Source: Pelodera strongyloides (taxonomy: Eukaryota; Nematoda; Chromadorea; Rhabditida; Rhabditidae). Taken from it: 64,000 nt of DNA. Made by a program: the position numbers and the translations under genes. Where the stretch lies: the NCBI GenBank assembly GCA_036852015.1, contig JAANDG010000020.1, positions 310,001 through 374,000 of the forward strand, given 5' to 3'. The notes below the pieces were generated by a model. The model was not told the DNA's origin. It searched no databases and was given only the letters and a program-made list of their open reading frames with translations. Shown piece by piece: positions 22,101 through 35,125 of the stretch. Position 1 is the stretch's first letter, and every line of letters starts with the position of its first letter.

Positions 22101-25100
22101 ACTGAGTGCTAAAGAGCAACAGAACTGAAAAGTTTCGTTCACCATCCTTGAACTGATATTCGCAAATCTCTAATCAAAACACAGTATATGAAAACTCGAC
22201 ACCCACCATGTGATCGAACTTCTTCTCCTGTTCCTGCAGTCTCTGCTGCTGTTCCTTGCGTTCGCGGTCGAGGCGTTGACGCTGAACAACAATTATTACA
22301 TCGTTGGTCTTTAATACAACGTCCCCCTCCAACAAAACCAATTCCTTACATTGTAATACAAACTATATGGTCACACTATACAACATCTCAATCTATAATC
22401 AATATCCGTGATGTACCTGTTCCAGGAGAAGGGCCTCGGGGTCCAGCTCCTCCAGAGTCTTCTCGTCCATGTCCTTCAGGATGTTCTGGTATATCGGGGT
22501 GGCCTGCATCTTCTTCAGCTGGTCGGAACGCACCTTACGTTGCAGCTCTTCTTGCTCGGCCTAAAATTTCAATTTGTATTGTAGAGACACGCAGGGGATA
22601 CGCCAAAAAACACCTTTATAAAAAAATAAGCACTGACTCAAATAAATAGCACCCAAAATAACGTTTTCAAAAAAGCGCAGAAAATAAAAAAATCTGTACC
22701 AATCTACGCTTCTTCTCAATCTCGAGGTGTTCTTGCTCCAGACGTTTCATCTCCTCCTGACGCTTGATCTCCTCTCTGGAAAGTAGATGCTCAAACAGAC
22801 TAACAATAAGTAAATCTTAGCATTCTCCTATGAAACTCTCATGGTCTGAGCGCACGGACTGCAACTCGTGCAAAACCTGGAAACAAACGCAATACCTCTT
22901 CTGCTGCTCAGCAAGTGCCTGCGCGTTCTTCTGTTCCTTGGTTCGCTCGCTCGTCTCCTTGTAATTCTCAATCTTCTTTCTTCTCGCCAGAATACGCTCG
23001 TAGTCGCTCGCCTTGTGGAAGAGGTAGACTTGGGCTTGGGTGTGCACACGTTCGACCAGCTCCTAAATCAAATGCTTTTTATTTCGCTTGAAAAACTTCA
23101 AAGTGTAACAAATGAATAACTTTTGCTAATTCGTCAAGCGACGCGTAGGATCTTACAATAAGTATCGGGGGAAAAACGAAAACTTTTGTAAGTTGGTTCC
23201 TCTTAGTCTCTCTTAGTTTCCAAGAAATTCCCGGATAGGCACCAAAACTAGTTTTTAACATAGACGTCCAGGAAATCGTTCAACCTTACCTTCTTCTTCT
23301 TCTCTCCATCCATCACTTCGACCATGTCACGCAACTTGTTGTACATGAGCTCCAAATGGGCACGGATTCCCTCGACGCCGAGCTGCAATGAAAAAATTGA
23401 AGACGAATGGAAGCAAAGAGGCTGTCCACATCGTGCTCATGTTCAATGTTCATTCTCCTCTTTTTGTTACCGTTCAGTTTTAATTAATTTCTTTTCAATC
23501 AATTACCTGAGTGTCATCACCAGTGAATCCGTCGGCTTCCTCCAGGTCAACTCCACCGGCCAGGGTGGCCTCGGCAGCTCCACCGAAACGGACACAATTC
23601 TCGCGGTGATCAATGTTTGCCTGGAAATGTATAGCATAATAATACGCAGGAAGATATTAGCCACACAGACCACAGAAAAACCGTCGGTATCCGGTCGCTA
23701 AATGGTTGTCAGAAAACAGCTTGGCGCACGCTCGCTGAAAATTTGGAACCTACTCAAACTACAAAATACTGACCTTCACAAAACGATGTTTGCTGGAATC
23801 GACGAGGAACTGCTCGAGTTGAATGTCATCGAAGAAGGGGATCACCTTCTTGATACGGTCCCACGAGATCACGTCGTAGATCACCGAAGTCTGAATAGAT
23901 TAATTTAATTGGAATTTAATTTAAGTTGTTTGAACAGCGATTGAACAAGTCAAAACTTCCACTGAAATCAAATGATAAATACGTTTCACACAAACACGCA
24001 ACCGTGTCTCTAGGAGGATTCGAGAATTCTCATTTATCGCTTACTTACAAAAATATCTACCCACCTGCTTGATAGCCTTCGTAGCCACAACAACGCGCAG
24101 AGACTCGACATACTGCGAGTATTCCGGCTTCTCAATCTTGACGAGCTCAGACTAAATGAAAAGAGTTAGAAGTGCGAAAACTTGTCGTATATATGAAAAC
24201 GCACATAGAAGTGAATGCAAAATCCGATAAGGAAAAGTGTGCCAGCTCACCTCGGTCAGAGTCGCCAGCTTCAAAGGAGCAAAGTTGTTCTCCAGCAGCT
24301 TGTAGAGCTGACGGGCCTCAGCACTGGCAGTCTCAGGGATGCTGAGACGCGCACATTCCTTCAAGAGACTAGCTCGGGTGGGAGTGATGGGGAGACGTAG
24401 GAGGTTGGATAGCAGTCTGGAAACATTATAACTTAGTGTAAAACAATGCAATTAAGTAGGTGAACTTCTTACAACACGAGTCGCAAAGCAATCAGAGGTC
24501 ATATTCATCACTCAATTCCCCATGGGGAAGTCCCCGTCTTCTTCTCTGCGTGTCTCACAATAGAATGCTATTTTCTGTCCCCAGGGAATCGGAGTGCTGA
24601 ATTGGTGAATATGGCCTCAGAAGGCAAATCGATTACTCACCTAATATTCGCATGATGATGGTCCTCCATGTCCAGATGACGGGTCAGGTCAGTTGGGGCA
24701 TCGGCACCATCGGGAATAGACAAAGTGGCCAGGAGGACACGGGTCGCCTGGTCCAACGCCTCATCGGGAGTGAACGACTTCTTCATATCCTAAAAACAGA
24801 GCAACTATGGTGTCACAGTTGCACCCATCTCAATAAATCAAAGATCAGCCGGCACCAAATTAGTACCCTACCCTATGTTAGAGAAAATAAAACGGATATA
24901 ACGCAAACGGATCCCACCTTGTATATGATAAACTTCTGCAGAAGAGCAGCCGCGTGGAACAGGCGATTTCCAGCCTTCCAGAAAACGAGAGCCAGCTAAA
25001 ACAACATTTCTTGTACAACAATTAAATATGTCTACACAACGCTCAACGGGCACTTTCTTATACGGGAAGGAAAGAGTGGGCACATTTCATTCTCACCCAG

Positions 25101-25447
25101 TAGATAAGTACAGCACATGCTGACTGACCTTGTCATAGTAGTTAACGTAGCTGCTAGCCTTCACCAGTCTGCGGTCCTTGTCCTTGGACATTTGCATCAT
25201 ACCGTGCACGTCTTCGGCGGATCTAAAGTAAACTACAGTAATACGCGACAGACTCAATTTGCAAAAAAAAAATCACCATCGTCCGTCTGTACGAAGCCTG
25301 AGATGCCAACAAAATTAGAATAAATCAAAGCGCAAACCTGTAGGCCTCTTGCCACAGCTCCATTTGAATGGCAGTGTCCAACTGGCAGAGACGAGTCTCC
25401 TGCATCAGGTTGAGCGATTCGGGTGACGAAAGCTTCACACTAAAAGC

Positions 25448-25478
<31 letters not shown>

Positions 25479-27099
25479 CGTTTTACGCGTCAACCACGTG
25501 CTCCTGTACCTAGGTTGGTCCCATGCAAATGCATGCAGCTTAGGACTTGAAAATGACTGCCGTAAGGCATATAATAGACAAAGTACAATAATAGTTGTAC
25601 ATGATTCAGACGGGGAGGTTACCTAATATAGACTGAATGAAAGAAAAATAAATAGGCTGAACTTACACATGAGCCAGATGCTGGTGCTTCTGTATCTGGT
25701 TGAGATGAAGTCTCAGAAGCTCGCAGAGCTTTCTGAACTCGGTTCTTCTCTGGTACTTAGTACAGAAGGTCAACGACTGACGAGTGATTCGATGGTAAAG
25801 TTGTTCCACCTAAAGGTATCAATTTAGTTAATTGTTCTAAATTTCGTTAATTTCGCGTCGACATCACCAATTTTCAACCTCACCATCACACCAGTAAGCC
25901 TTTATACAAGCACCACCAACCTGCGAGTTATTTCTAAGCAGCTCAAGGCAATTCCTGTAACTGTCCCAGAGGAAACGAAGCCATGGGGCCAAAACGGTAC
26001 GATCCATGCGATCCTGAGTCGCAGCACCAGAGACCACGGACAGAAGGAGGCTGAAATGCAATTTAATACTGAAGAAGCATTCTTAAGTCATAAAATCATC
26101 ACACAGTCACACACTGAGAAATGTAGAATACAATGTTGCGGATGAGTGGTTCAGAGGCCGTATTCACCAACACGTAGGGAGCGCTCCCTGGCCTCCCCAG
26201 GGAGCTAAAGAGTGCGAGATCAGAAGAGATTCAGAGCTCTCGTGACCCAGGGAGGGCTCCCTGTGTGTTGGTGAACACGGCCTCTGCACCAAATACGTCC
26301 AAGCCAAACCGACCTCTCCGGGTTGTCTCCCTGATCGAGATCGTCGATCTCCTCCACCTTTTCGATCGACATTTTCTGTGCTTCCTCCGTTCTCTGCTCG
26401 GCTTGATCCAGGAAGAAGTTGATCACTTTCTCAAGCGAGTTGATCGCCACCTAAATTGATAAATAACATCATGTTTTGAAAGCGCTATCACTGTTTACGT
26501 ATTCATCACCCGGCTATTATATTCTAAATATAATTCAAAAGTCAAATATGCCATTCCCGTTTAGTCGGGCACATTCAATACATCATGTTTGCAGCTATCC
26601 CACAACACATTTTTCAAAACTACGTTCAATATAGGAATATCACTTTAAAATGTAACTTCCTGTAAAATTATTCTTCTCGAACAGAAGAAATTCACAAGAT
26701 AGCAAGCATCAAATTTAAATCTTAACCAACCTGCTGAGTGAGCGCCTTATATTGAAAAAGGGCATCCTTAGCCATGTGTGGCTTTCGAAGGTTGACACAA
26801 AGGGTCAGGTGCTTCATCATGATATCCTCATGCGTAGATGACCACTGACGGTGACGTCGGGCCTAAACAAAGAAAATTGTGAAACTTTTTTTCCGATTAC
26901 TTACCAGAATGCTCTCGGGCCTAAGTATAGAACGCCAAAAACGAATGTTCAACTGCACGGTACAGTACTAATACTACACAAAAAATACCTTGATAGTTTC
27001 GTGAAGCATCTCAAGAGCATCTTCTTGCTTTCCAACGTGAATGAGCTCATCAGCGCGCTTAAGAGCGGCCTCAGGCTTTTGGAAGTAAATCGGGGCCAT
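19187..27099 (-). CDS. EIF3A: Eukaryotic translation initiation factor 3 subunit A
   Basis: Twenty-seven exons: 27099-26989, 26862-26731, 26450-26314, 26050-25921, 25809-25667, 25439-25338, 25222-25129, 24995-24918, 24789-24641, 24416-24251, 24151-24065, 23890-23774, 23620-23507, 23382-23290, 23062-22896, 22775-22700, 22560-22417, 22281-22207, 21956-21841, 21532-21418, 21239-21141, 20861-20763, 20607-20440, 20133-19978, 19804-19769, 19653-19587, 19404-19187. Total 3189 nt, 1062 aa. Matches to eIF3a run in order: [20 protein letters not shown], the [20 protein letters not shown] block (human [20 protein letters not shown]), [16 protein letters not shown], the [11 protein letters not shown] block and the PCI region (about 310-495, with [10 protein letters not shown] and [15 protein letters not shown]). 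A long Glu/Arg/Lys coiled coil follows (about 520-850, with [18 protein letters not shown]). The factor scaffolds the eIF3 complex on the 40S subunit. The C-terminal tail is short and Pro/Ala/Arg-rich, lacking the long DDDRGPRRG-type decapeptide array of vertebrates (human 1382 aa). Confidence 0.96.
24494..24618. mobile_element. Palindromic MITE, AGAGGCC-AATTCCCC family
   Basis: It runs from AGAGGTCATATTCATCACTC to TTGGTGAATATGGCCTC, with AATTCCCCATGGGG near the left end and the shared CTCTGCGTGTCTCAC stretch inside. It lies in EIF3A intron 9, between exons 24789-24641 and 24416-24251. Confidence 0.8.
25447..25473. repeat. (AAT)n microsatellite
   Basis: An uninterrupted AAT/TAA repeat of about nine units just upstream (in gene sense) of EIF3A exon 6. 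Confidence 0.9.
26153..26285. mobile_element. Palindromic MITE, AGAGGCCGTATTCACC family (copy 4)
   Basis: It runs from AGAGGCCGTATTCACCAACA to TGTTGGTGAACACGGCCTCT, with GGGAGCGCTCCCTGGCCTCC inside. It lies in EIF3A intron 3, about 30 bases from exon 3. Confidence 0.83.
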
Positions 27100-27724
27100 A
27101 GTTCGCCCTTTACCGGTTTGAGTCTAAAATAAACAACACTCAAAGCAAGCACAAAACGGAGTAAATATTAAAACACAAAAACTAAACACAATACCAGATA
27201 AATCACGGGTTCGCAGCCGGTAGAAAATAAAATAATAGCTAGACGTAAATTGTTCAAAAATATTTATTCTCCAGAAGAGCAGATAGAAAAAAAAAGAGTA
27301 TTCATAAATCCAGAATCGAACGGAAATAATTGAAACTGAGAAAACGACTACACATCAACAAACCAATGAAAACAACTGTAATTCAGTCACCCCAGAGGTA
27401 AATATTATTATTATAAATACATACTACATGTCGATGTCAACACTACAGAAACAACAATTATCAAATAAACATTTAAAACGAACAGTGTTATATAAAGGGA
27501 CAGACACATCCATTACATCAAACAATAAATTAATTGATTAACCAACCAAGCACACACATATATAAACAAACGTCCATAATGGCGAAGAGCGGAAGAACAA
27601 ATAAGCAAATCCACGCTTTTTCTGTTGGCCATATGGCAAAAACGACAGCAACAACTGATACTTGGCTTTATAGCTACTAGCAAATATGTTCAATTAATAT
27701 AACAAAAAAAGAAGAAACAATCGC
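27100..27724. other. TARDBP 3' UTR and EIF3A promoter/5' UTR
   Basis: Only 625 bases separate the TARDBP stop from the EIF3A ATG, both on minus. It should hold the TARDBP 3' UTR and the EIF3A promoter. A minus-strand AATAAA (TTTATT at 27263-27268) would end TARDBP about 170 bases from the EIF3A start codon. The sequence AAAGGGACAGACACATCC near 27495 resembles the end of the AGGGACAGGCCCA MITE without a matching partner. Confidence 0.5.
27263..27268 (-). terminator. Candidate TARDBP poly(A) signal
   Basis: AATAAA on minus, about 460 bases beyond the TARDBP stop and before the EIF3A start codon. Motif only. Confidence 0.4.
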
Positions 27725-30700
27725 TCAACTGTCCGGTACTCGGGCAAAAGTACCCGGTCGTCTGCCACTCGGGGGCTCTATTCCTATGTTAAACAAAGAT
27801 TGCGAGGTTTCTTGTTGTTGTCGGGGAGGGTAATAGTAGCTCCAAGCTGCCTGTAATATCAAAGATACAACTTAATAATAAGGCACATTCAAAATAATTA
27901 CTAAACGATACCGAAAAAGAAATAAGAAGAACCAATAAACCAACATGAAAATAAGGCAGGGCATAAAACTCGTCAGGAAAAGCTCAAAACCACCATCCAA
28001 ATGTATGTAGTGTTTCCCAACCTTGCGTCTATTTATGTACGTTTCTGATTTTCACCATACCAAATATTCTACTCGCGACGGTGGTATGGCTACGAGAGCA
28101 ATACCACCATCCACATTTATGCAATATGCTAATTCGGACGGTGGTTTTGTCGGTCAGTTCGTCAGCGAGTTTATGCCATGAAACAAGGATAATTCCTACA
28201 TTTAACCAAAACCCGAACAAAAACTTACATCTGGTTGTTGTCGATTCAAGTTCAAGGCATCGATCCCATTTGCGATGTTGGCTGACCCCTAAAGACATTG
28301 CTATATAATAACAAAAAATCACAATCAACAAAAAAATTAGGGCTCTCAATCTCATTCCTCTCCTCTCCTCACATACTTACTCACACCTCACAACACAGAC
28401 ACACTCTGCTCTCCATCCTTCTAAAAGGCGCGTTCGAGTTGGGCGGAAAAACGGAAAAACATGCTACTTTTCCTTTCCGCTCATAGAGTGTGCAAAGTGA
28501 GAGACGCAGACACACGTTTTTCCTTTTTCGCCCAACTCGAACGCTCCCAAAACACCTCTAACACTCCTCACACCTCACAAGCGCTCAGAATAAATAAGTA
28601 AAATGTTATTCAGCCCGAGAAGAGAGAGAGAGGAGAGGTAACGGACAAAACAAAAGGTTAGATCATTCATTTACGATTCGCGCACCTGTTGAAACGGGAC
28701 GCCGCCTACTGGAACCGGTGATGGGAATCTGTATGAGCCCCCAAAGGGATTACCGCCAGTCGATTGAGCGGCCCAGTGTTCGTCGCCACGTAAGGGACGC
28801 TTGTGTCTAAAATCACAGGGGGGCACCTACAGGATGAAGCAGCGCCAGATACAGACACACACTGATCACTCACAGACACACACCACGCACCACCTCTCAG
28901 TCTCTCTCACTCACAACAATCTCCCAAATCTCTCGCGATTAAGCCATTACAATGTAAACCTCTTCTATTCTAATGTAAGAGTATAATAACTTCAGTACAG
29001 TACAGTGCATCACAGTACACACATAATACGGAATGGCCAGATCGCTTGCACTGATAAACCTCGCAATGGGAAAATCAATGCAAAAGAACTACAGATAAAA
29101 GCAAGCGGAAATCAGGTACAAGTCGAAACATACTTGTTGTAGTATGGCGGCTGGGAAGGCATCTGCTCCAGGCCCCACTCGTCTCCGCCCCAATCGCCAC
29201 GCTGCTTCAGATCCTGCATGTATAATATAATCATTATTTGGTATTACGGTGGTTGATATACCCTTTTTCTGATAATATTTCAAAAATATCAGGTTTCGAA
29301 TTCTAGCATATTTGAAGTTTTGGCTATAATATATATGAAGGCTGCTCCCAGCCTCCCGTTGAAGGCTAGGATCTCTGCTGATCGTTGCGGCTACAAATCT
29401 AATCTTACTCAAGAAAAAAAAACAATCAAACCACCCACCATTCTTCCGTAACCGTATCCACCGTAGCCATAAGCTGCTTGCATTGCATGACCATGTCCTA
29501 AAAGCGAGTGTAAATAAAATAAAGAGTTCGACTACTGTGTTTTACAAAGTACTACATGTATGTATGCAGAAATTTGAGTTTTTGTCTTTAGGCTGACTCA
29601 CTGTGGCCCCCTATAAAGAGGATCTAAAACATTTCCTGTACGTCCACTTTAAATGAAAATGAAAAACTGTCCAACGGTCGAAGGATGACGATTGGGACTA
29701 ATGTGATTCGAGAATCTTCCGAATGAATCAACTAACCTCTGAATGGATCTTCTTGTCTGGGAACGGCAATCGACAGCGCCACCGAAACGTCGTCAATGAT
29801 AATCGACGGCATTCTGAAACAAAATAATTGAAGTCAAAGTCGAAAGTCAAGTGCAGACATGACAATAAAACAAATCAGAATAAAACACACTACTAACATA
29901 ATGCGGCAATCAACCCTAAACTATGGACACTAGGTCCAGTAGCCCCATCAATCAAGAATCAAGATGTATAATCAAGAACCCACTCGCTCAGTTTCCTAGC
30001 CACATCTGCATGGGAAAATGTGACAAATCCAAATCCTCGGAGCGGCTGCGGTATGTAGATATCTTCTACCTAAAACACACGCAACTGTTTCCAAATAAGA
30101 CAAAAACAAGCCGACAAACAGTAAGAAGATGAAGAATCAAAGACACCGCCAAATCCAAATGCGAGGTAATTTCAATCCATGTCAACTAAAGCCTACCGTA
30201 GCTTTCGGATTAATCTTTGCACATTCCTTGCCGAAAAACTCCTTCAACACATCATGGGTGTGCTTCTCCGTGAGTCTGCAAATAAATTGTATATTATGGA
30301 ATACAAGAATTTTCAAAAAAAAAATTAACTTAATCTGATCAACACAACAGCTTACGTAATCCCATTTGAACAACAAATATTTATCTCCTCTTATTCTACA
30401 CTATCTTGTTTTGTTGTTTAAAATGATGCATATTCATATTTCACGTTCTCGGATCGCGAAGTGGAACAGGCTTCATTACATTAGTAACACTACGTATTCT
30501 ATTCCTATTCATATAACAAACATTCTATACCCTCTTATTCTACACTATCTTGTTTTCTTGTTAAAACATTTGAATCTAGCTGGTCAATGATGCATATTTC
30601 ACGCTCTCGGATCGCGAAGTGGAACGGAACATAGGCTTCGTTAGGAACAAAGAGGACTAAAAACGAGAAAAGTGGTCACCTTCCAACAAAGATCTTCTTC

Positions 30701-33239
30701 GAAACGCTCTTCACTTTGGGAATCTGAGGCTGCATCATCATCATCTGGCCCGGTTTCGAGTATCCCTGATCGGGCACTTTCACTTCACAACGTCGCCCGC
30801 CGATCGTATGGCTTTGCTCAAGAACCTTGAGAAAAAAATATTAAACATATTGGAATAAATTACAAAAGTTAAGCACTCTGGAAAGAATACATATACAAAT
30901 TACAATATAGTAGTAGTAATATAATAATAATAATAAACAAGAAAATACCTTCATCTGATCTTCAAAATTTTCCATGAGAACAAATCCAAATCCTTTGCTT
31001 TTACCATCACTACCCTTTTTGATCTATAAAAAATGGACATGACAACCCAATTAACAGGTATTCAAAGTGGTCCTTTTTATGAAGTCTTAAGTAACATATC
31101 TTATGTATGGAATTCAGTCGCGAACAAATAAACTACAAAAATTCAGCAACGCGCAAACCAATCCAAATATTCACGCAATAGACGAACATTTTTCTTGAGA
31201 CTTGAGTAATCGAGAGACCAACTAAGCACCGGGCTTATTCTACCTTATCTCTACGCTCAAATACACATACAATCAATCGCTTTCATCTCACTGTTATGTA
31301 GCACTTTCGCAACGTTTTTGTAACTAGTAACTGCTCATAAAACAAATCCTCACAAATTCACAAAACCAGGAAAGTAACGCAAAATTGGCCGTTGGCTGCA
31401 TTTTGATTTTAATTATAGAAAGAGAGGTATCGAAAGAAGTCAAAAATTGCAACCAACAACCAATGATGTTCAAAATGTGTTTTCATCGCCTTCTTTATTG
31501 TTATTTTTCACTTTCCTTTGATCAAACACAAAAATTCACACATTTTGAACACCAAGACACTCTTCACAAACACACAGAGTAGTAGGCTAGTAGGATTCAA
31601 ATATCATCTCGCTCACGTACATCCACCATTCGCACAGGGCCATATGCTTCGAAGTACTGTTTGACAGCCTCTTCTTGGAGACTATAGGGCAGTCCCAGGA
31701 TGAGCAGGTCTTGGGGGTGCGTGTCGGCCAGTCGTTCCCTCTTCTGGCCCTTGTCAGGGTGGTCCTCGTCGTCAGAACTATCCGACTCGGGAGCGGCCAC
31801 CTTTCTTCTCTTCGCATCTCCCTTCCCACTTGCGGCCACTGATTGGGAGCTCTGGGACACACCACCACCACTCGCTCCTTCAGCCGACTCACTCGCTAAA
31901 ATACTCTACTCACACGCCTCGCTTGCTAACTCCCAAAATAAAAAAATAACACACGGATCCGACTCTAAGAACTTGGTTTAAGCAAGGGTACACTGTCTCC
32001 TCAGTTTCTTCTTCACATTTGGACTCACTTACATTTTTCGCTATCATTCACATATTTACAGTCCGAAACATGTTAGGCAAACCTAATCATACATAGACAG
32101 TCTCAACAATGTTTGCTTTCCACACCCAAACCAAACGTACAAATGTGTACTTCATCAATTCAGGTAATTGACTTGCCGCTTGCAAAAAAACTAAGAAAGG
32201 AATTAAACAGAGTCAATAAACTAACGTTTGTTCTTGAAAATAACGACAAATACTTTGCCGTCCCAGCCACCAGGTGGACACACAAAGTTCAGGCCAGATG
32301 GGTCCATCCTAAACAAAAAGGCCTCATCGAAAAAATTATCTATACGGCGCAAACTTTCCAAACGAGCTCAGCAGTACACGCAGTACAGAAGTTTTTCAAA
32401 TAATTTCTTTACCATAAAATTTCCGGACAATGATCATATAGTATCTTGTATCTTTCTTCCATACAATGAACGAATCTTACGTTGCCGATAATTTCTTTTT
32501 AATATGCATAACAGTAAAACATAATACAACAAGAAATGACTTACAACAAAGCACGACTAGCACCGGTCTTCGGATTCTTATACTTCAAACCATGAGCACC
32601 AGGGAACGCATGAGTAAGGGTACTCAACCCCAAGGTCCTGTAAACGGCGCTTGCAATAAAATAACCATGCATATGTAGAAAAAAATGAGGAAATCAAAAT
32701 CGTTGGGACAGTTTTTGTGTAAGCTGCTGATCAAAACCTCTACAATGAAAATGTTGAGGCAACTAACGGAATTGCCGAAGAGCAAAAGCAGGTCAGACAG
32801 TTTAATTTATATGTACAGACTCAGGGGAAAGTTGAAGAAAATGCAATTATTTTCTGTAAAAAGGAGAAAGAGAAAATCAATACTGACACTGACAAAACCT
32901 ACTTGTCAACGCTGCATGGTAGTTCCATTGGTTCACCATCCTCACTTTCCTTTACAACGGCATAAGGAGGCTCGCTATAGTCTTCGGCTTCAACTTTTGG
33001 AGTTTCGACCGCTTTCTGAAGCATAACCGATTAGGTACATAATATGGTAGTATTGTACTTGAGTTGCCCCACTTGGATTTTTTTTCCAAGTGGGGCCACT
33101 CAAGTACAATAGTACCTATAATATCAGTTTCAGTTGGTGCAGATAATGGCTTATCAACAACAAAAAAACTAACGATATCGGCTTCGACTTCATCAACTCT
33201 TGGTTTCTTTGCCTCGTTGCCGGAATCAGAGTCGCTCAT
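27725..33239 (-). CDS. TARDBP: TDP-43 (TAR DNA-binding protein) homologue
   Basis: Fifteen exons: 33239-33174, 33015-32903, 32637-32545, 32308-32226, 31895-31621, 31023-30949, 30825-30680, 30275-30197, 30069-29984, 29813-29737, 29497-29439, 29213-29134, 28806-28686, 28288-28229, 27850-27725. Total 1539 nt, 512 aa (human 414). The N-terminal oligomerisation domain is recognisable: ESEDGEPMELP, LSTLTHAFPGAHGLKYKNP (human [21 protein letters not shown]), then GGWDGKVFVVIF. A basic KRRK precedes RRM1 (about 183-257; LLILGLP, KGFGFVLM). RRM2 is at about 277-355 (KKIFVGR, IPQPLRGFGFVTF, IIIDDVSVALSIA). The C terminus (about 356-512) has Gly/Tyr- and Gln-rich patches but no long Gly-rich prion-like domain. 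The protein is expected to bind UG-rich RNA and regulate splicing. Two donors are weaker (GTGGGT at exons 9 and 11), but frame continuity fixes them. Confidence 0.94.
28428..28548. repeat. Foldback in TARDBP intron 13
   Basis: The arms GGCGCGTTCGAGTTGGGCGG (left) and CGCCCAACTCGAACGCTCC (right), with AAAAACGGAAAAAC and GTTTTTCCTTTTT inside them, pair closely. It is a MITE-like hairpin of about 120 bp. No second copy was seen in the window. Confidence 0.6.
33045..33117. repeat. Near-perfect 73-bp hairpin in TARDBP intron 1
   Basis: GGTAGTATTGTACTTGAGTT then GCCCCACTTGG pairs with CCAAGTGGGGC then CACTCAAGTACAATAGTACC around a loop of eight T. It fills almost half of the 158-base intron between exons 1 and 2. 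It could be a tiny MITE or a microRNA-like precursor. Confidence 0.8.
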
Positions 33240-33536
33240 TGTATTAAAATGACACCTGAAAACATCAGATAATGAGGAAAAAAGGAGAATATGCTGGCAC
33301 AAACAGAGGTGAAGTGGTGAAGAGAAACGCTGGGCAAACAATATTGTAGTTATGTGATTTTAAGCAAAGTCATGATTAAGCTTTCTGTATACACGAAGTG
33401 TCCAAAGAGCATGTTTGGAGAGACGGAGACGCGACAACAGGGGTACAGGTTGGTGCGTGAAAACACGCACGAACCACCTCCGCAAGCAACTGAAAATCTG
33501 TATATTGGCCCGGCCCGAAACATGGTGTTTTATTAA

Positions 33537-34056
33537 AGGGTCAGGCCCACCGATATAAACCAATATTTATTATTTGTCCATAATTCATAAAAAGGGTCTT
33601 CATTATAATATATACATACTAAATATTATTCAGTTTTACCATGGGGAAGTTTTTCCGGTGAGCTTTCCTTACGGAAGGGACCGTAGTCTCATCTTTGTTT
33701 AAAGGTGTATGCATTTTTTGTTCATCTTGGTTTGCCTCGTTGTCTGCACTCTCATGTGCATGTATGTTCTTCTTAGGCTGGTGCCTCTTTATTCAGCATA
33801 CTCTCTCGTCTTTCGCCGCAGGACTAATATAATCAAACAACTACGGTACTATAGCAAGTTTTAACTTCCTTAAAAATGTTTTAATTTTCTTTTACCCAAG
33901 GCCTGTCTACGGTCCCTTCCGTAAGGAAAGCTCACCGGAAAAACTTCCCCATGGTAAAACTGAATAATATTTAGTATGTATATATTATAATAAAGACCCT
34001 TTTTATGAATTATGGACAAATAATAAATATTGGTTTATATCGGTGGGCCTGTCCCT
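33537..34056. mobile_element. TTAA-flanked MITE, AGGGACAGGCCCA family (copy 2)
   Basis: TTAA at 33533-33536 and 34057-34060. The termini are AGGGTCAGGCCCACCGATAT and ATATCGGTGGGCCTGTCCCT. Arms are about 155 bp and nearly identical (for example CCATGGGGAAGTTTTTCCGG), around a roughly 200-bp unique centre. The long, little-diverged arms suggest a fairly recent insertion. The outermost bases match copy 1 at 2605. Confidence 0.88.
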
Positions 34057-35125
34057 TTAAAACGGTCTATCACTAAGCTAAAGTAACCACCTCCATTTAC
34101 GCACGGTATTCATACCCTGCGCGACAACATGATTGGTATTGAGTTTGAGGATACAGCTCAAGGAAAGTGCATATACAATTTCCCAAATTGCTCTATGCAT
34201 TCGGTCATGGAAGATGTGGAGTCAAGGAGAATCTTGTGGCCTCAGCCTGATGCAATAAGTACGATGGGTATACAACAAGTCACCGCCATTCAATCCATTA
34301 TGCTAAGGACACAGTACAATCAGTAACGGGTGTGTGTAATAACGGAGCGAATACGTCAATCAATTTCGGTGCGCCCGTGCTTTAAAATGGTCTCGAAAGG
34401 AGAAGTTGGCTATCGATTTCAAAGATGATTTTAGCAACTGGAACGCGTCCAAGACATTTTCTCCGAAACGGGCGCTGGTGATGTATCAAACATTCGATGT
34501 ACTGCACGTCTGGCTAATAAATTAAGATGAGCAAACAAGAAATACACAACAAAAACAACATAAAGAACCGAACAATCAATGATGCGATGCGAAGTGCAAA
34601 AAAAATTTGACGCAAATCTATACACTACGGTCGACGCCAAAATACAACCTGCCAAGGTAGCCCCAGAAAGATATGCAATTCCGTAAATTGTTGTAGTCTT
34701 CGAATGGCAGAATTTTCGATCACGGGGAGCATTAATGTACGTTTGAATACAAATGACGAAAAGGAAGGGCATTCAGGTTTTTCCAGGAAATGGAAATTGC
34801 CCAGAAAAATTCATTGAAAATGGCGCGTATTCTAAAAGTTTTTGTTAGTTATTTTCTTTATTTTATCATAAAAAGGTTCACGGCCGCGAGAAGAGGCGTT
34901 AACCCAGAAAGAAGAATCATTTTGTCGTCTTACAATTAGCATTTATTCTACCCTAATTGAGCGCGTATCATCCAGTTGCATCAATGTAAAAAAGCGAAAT
35001 CGGAGATACCAGATAGAATACTTTTGTCACGGAGCTTTCCTTTATCTATAAGACAAGAGAAAATTTAAAAGATAGAGTGTCAGTTTACAAAGAGTTAGTT
35101 TACAATAAAAAAAATAGAGTGTTAG

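Noticed and set aside
31611..31895. TARDBP exon 5 running on to ERDDI
   Set aside because: The GTACGT donor at 31620 gives MVD/IKKGSDGKSKGFGF, matching the RRM1 loop, whereas reading on inserts residues before RNP1 and leaves no donor.
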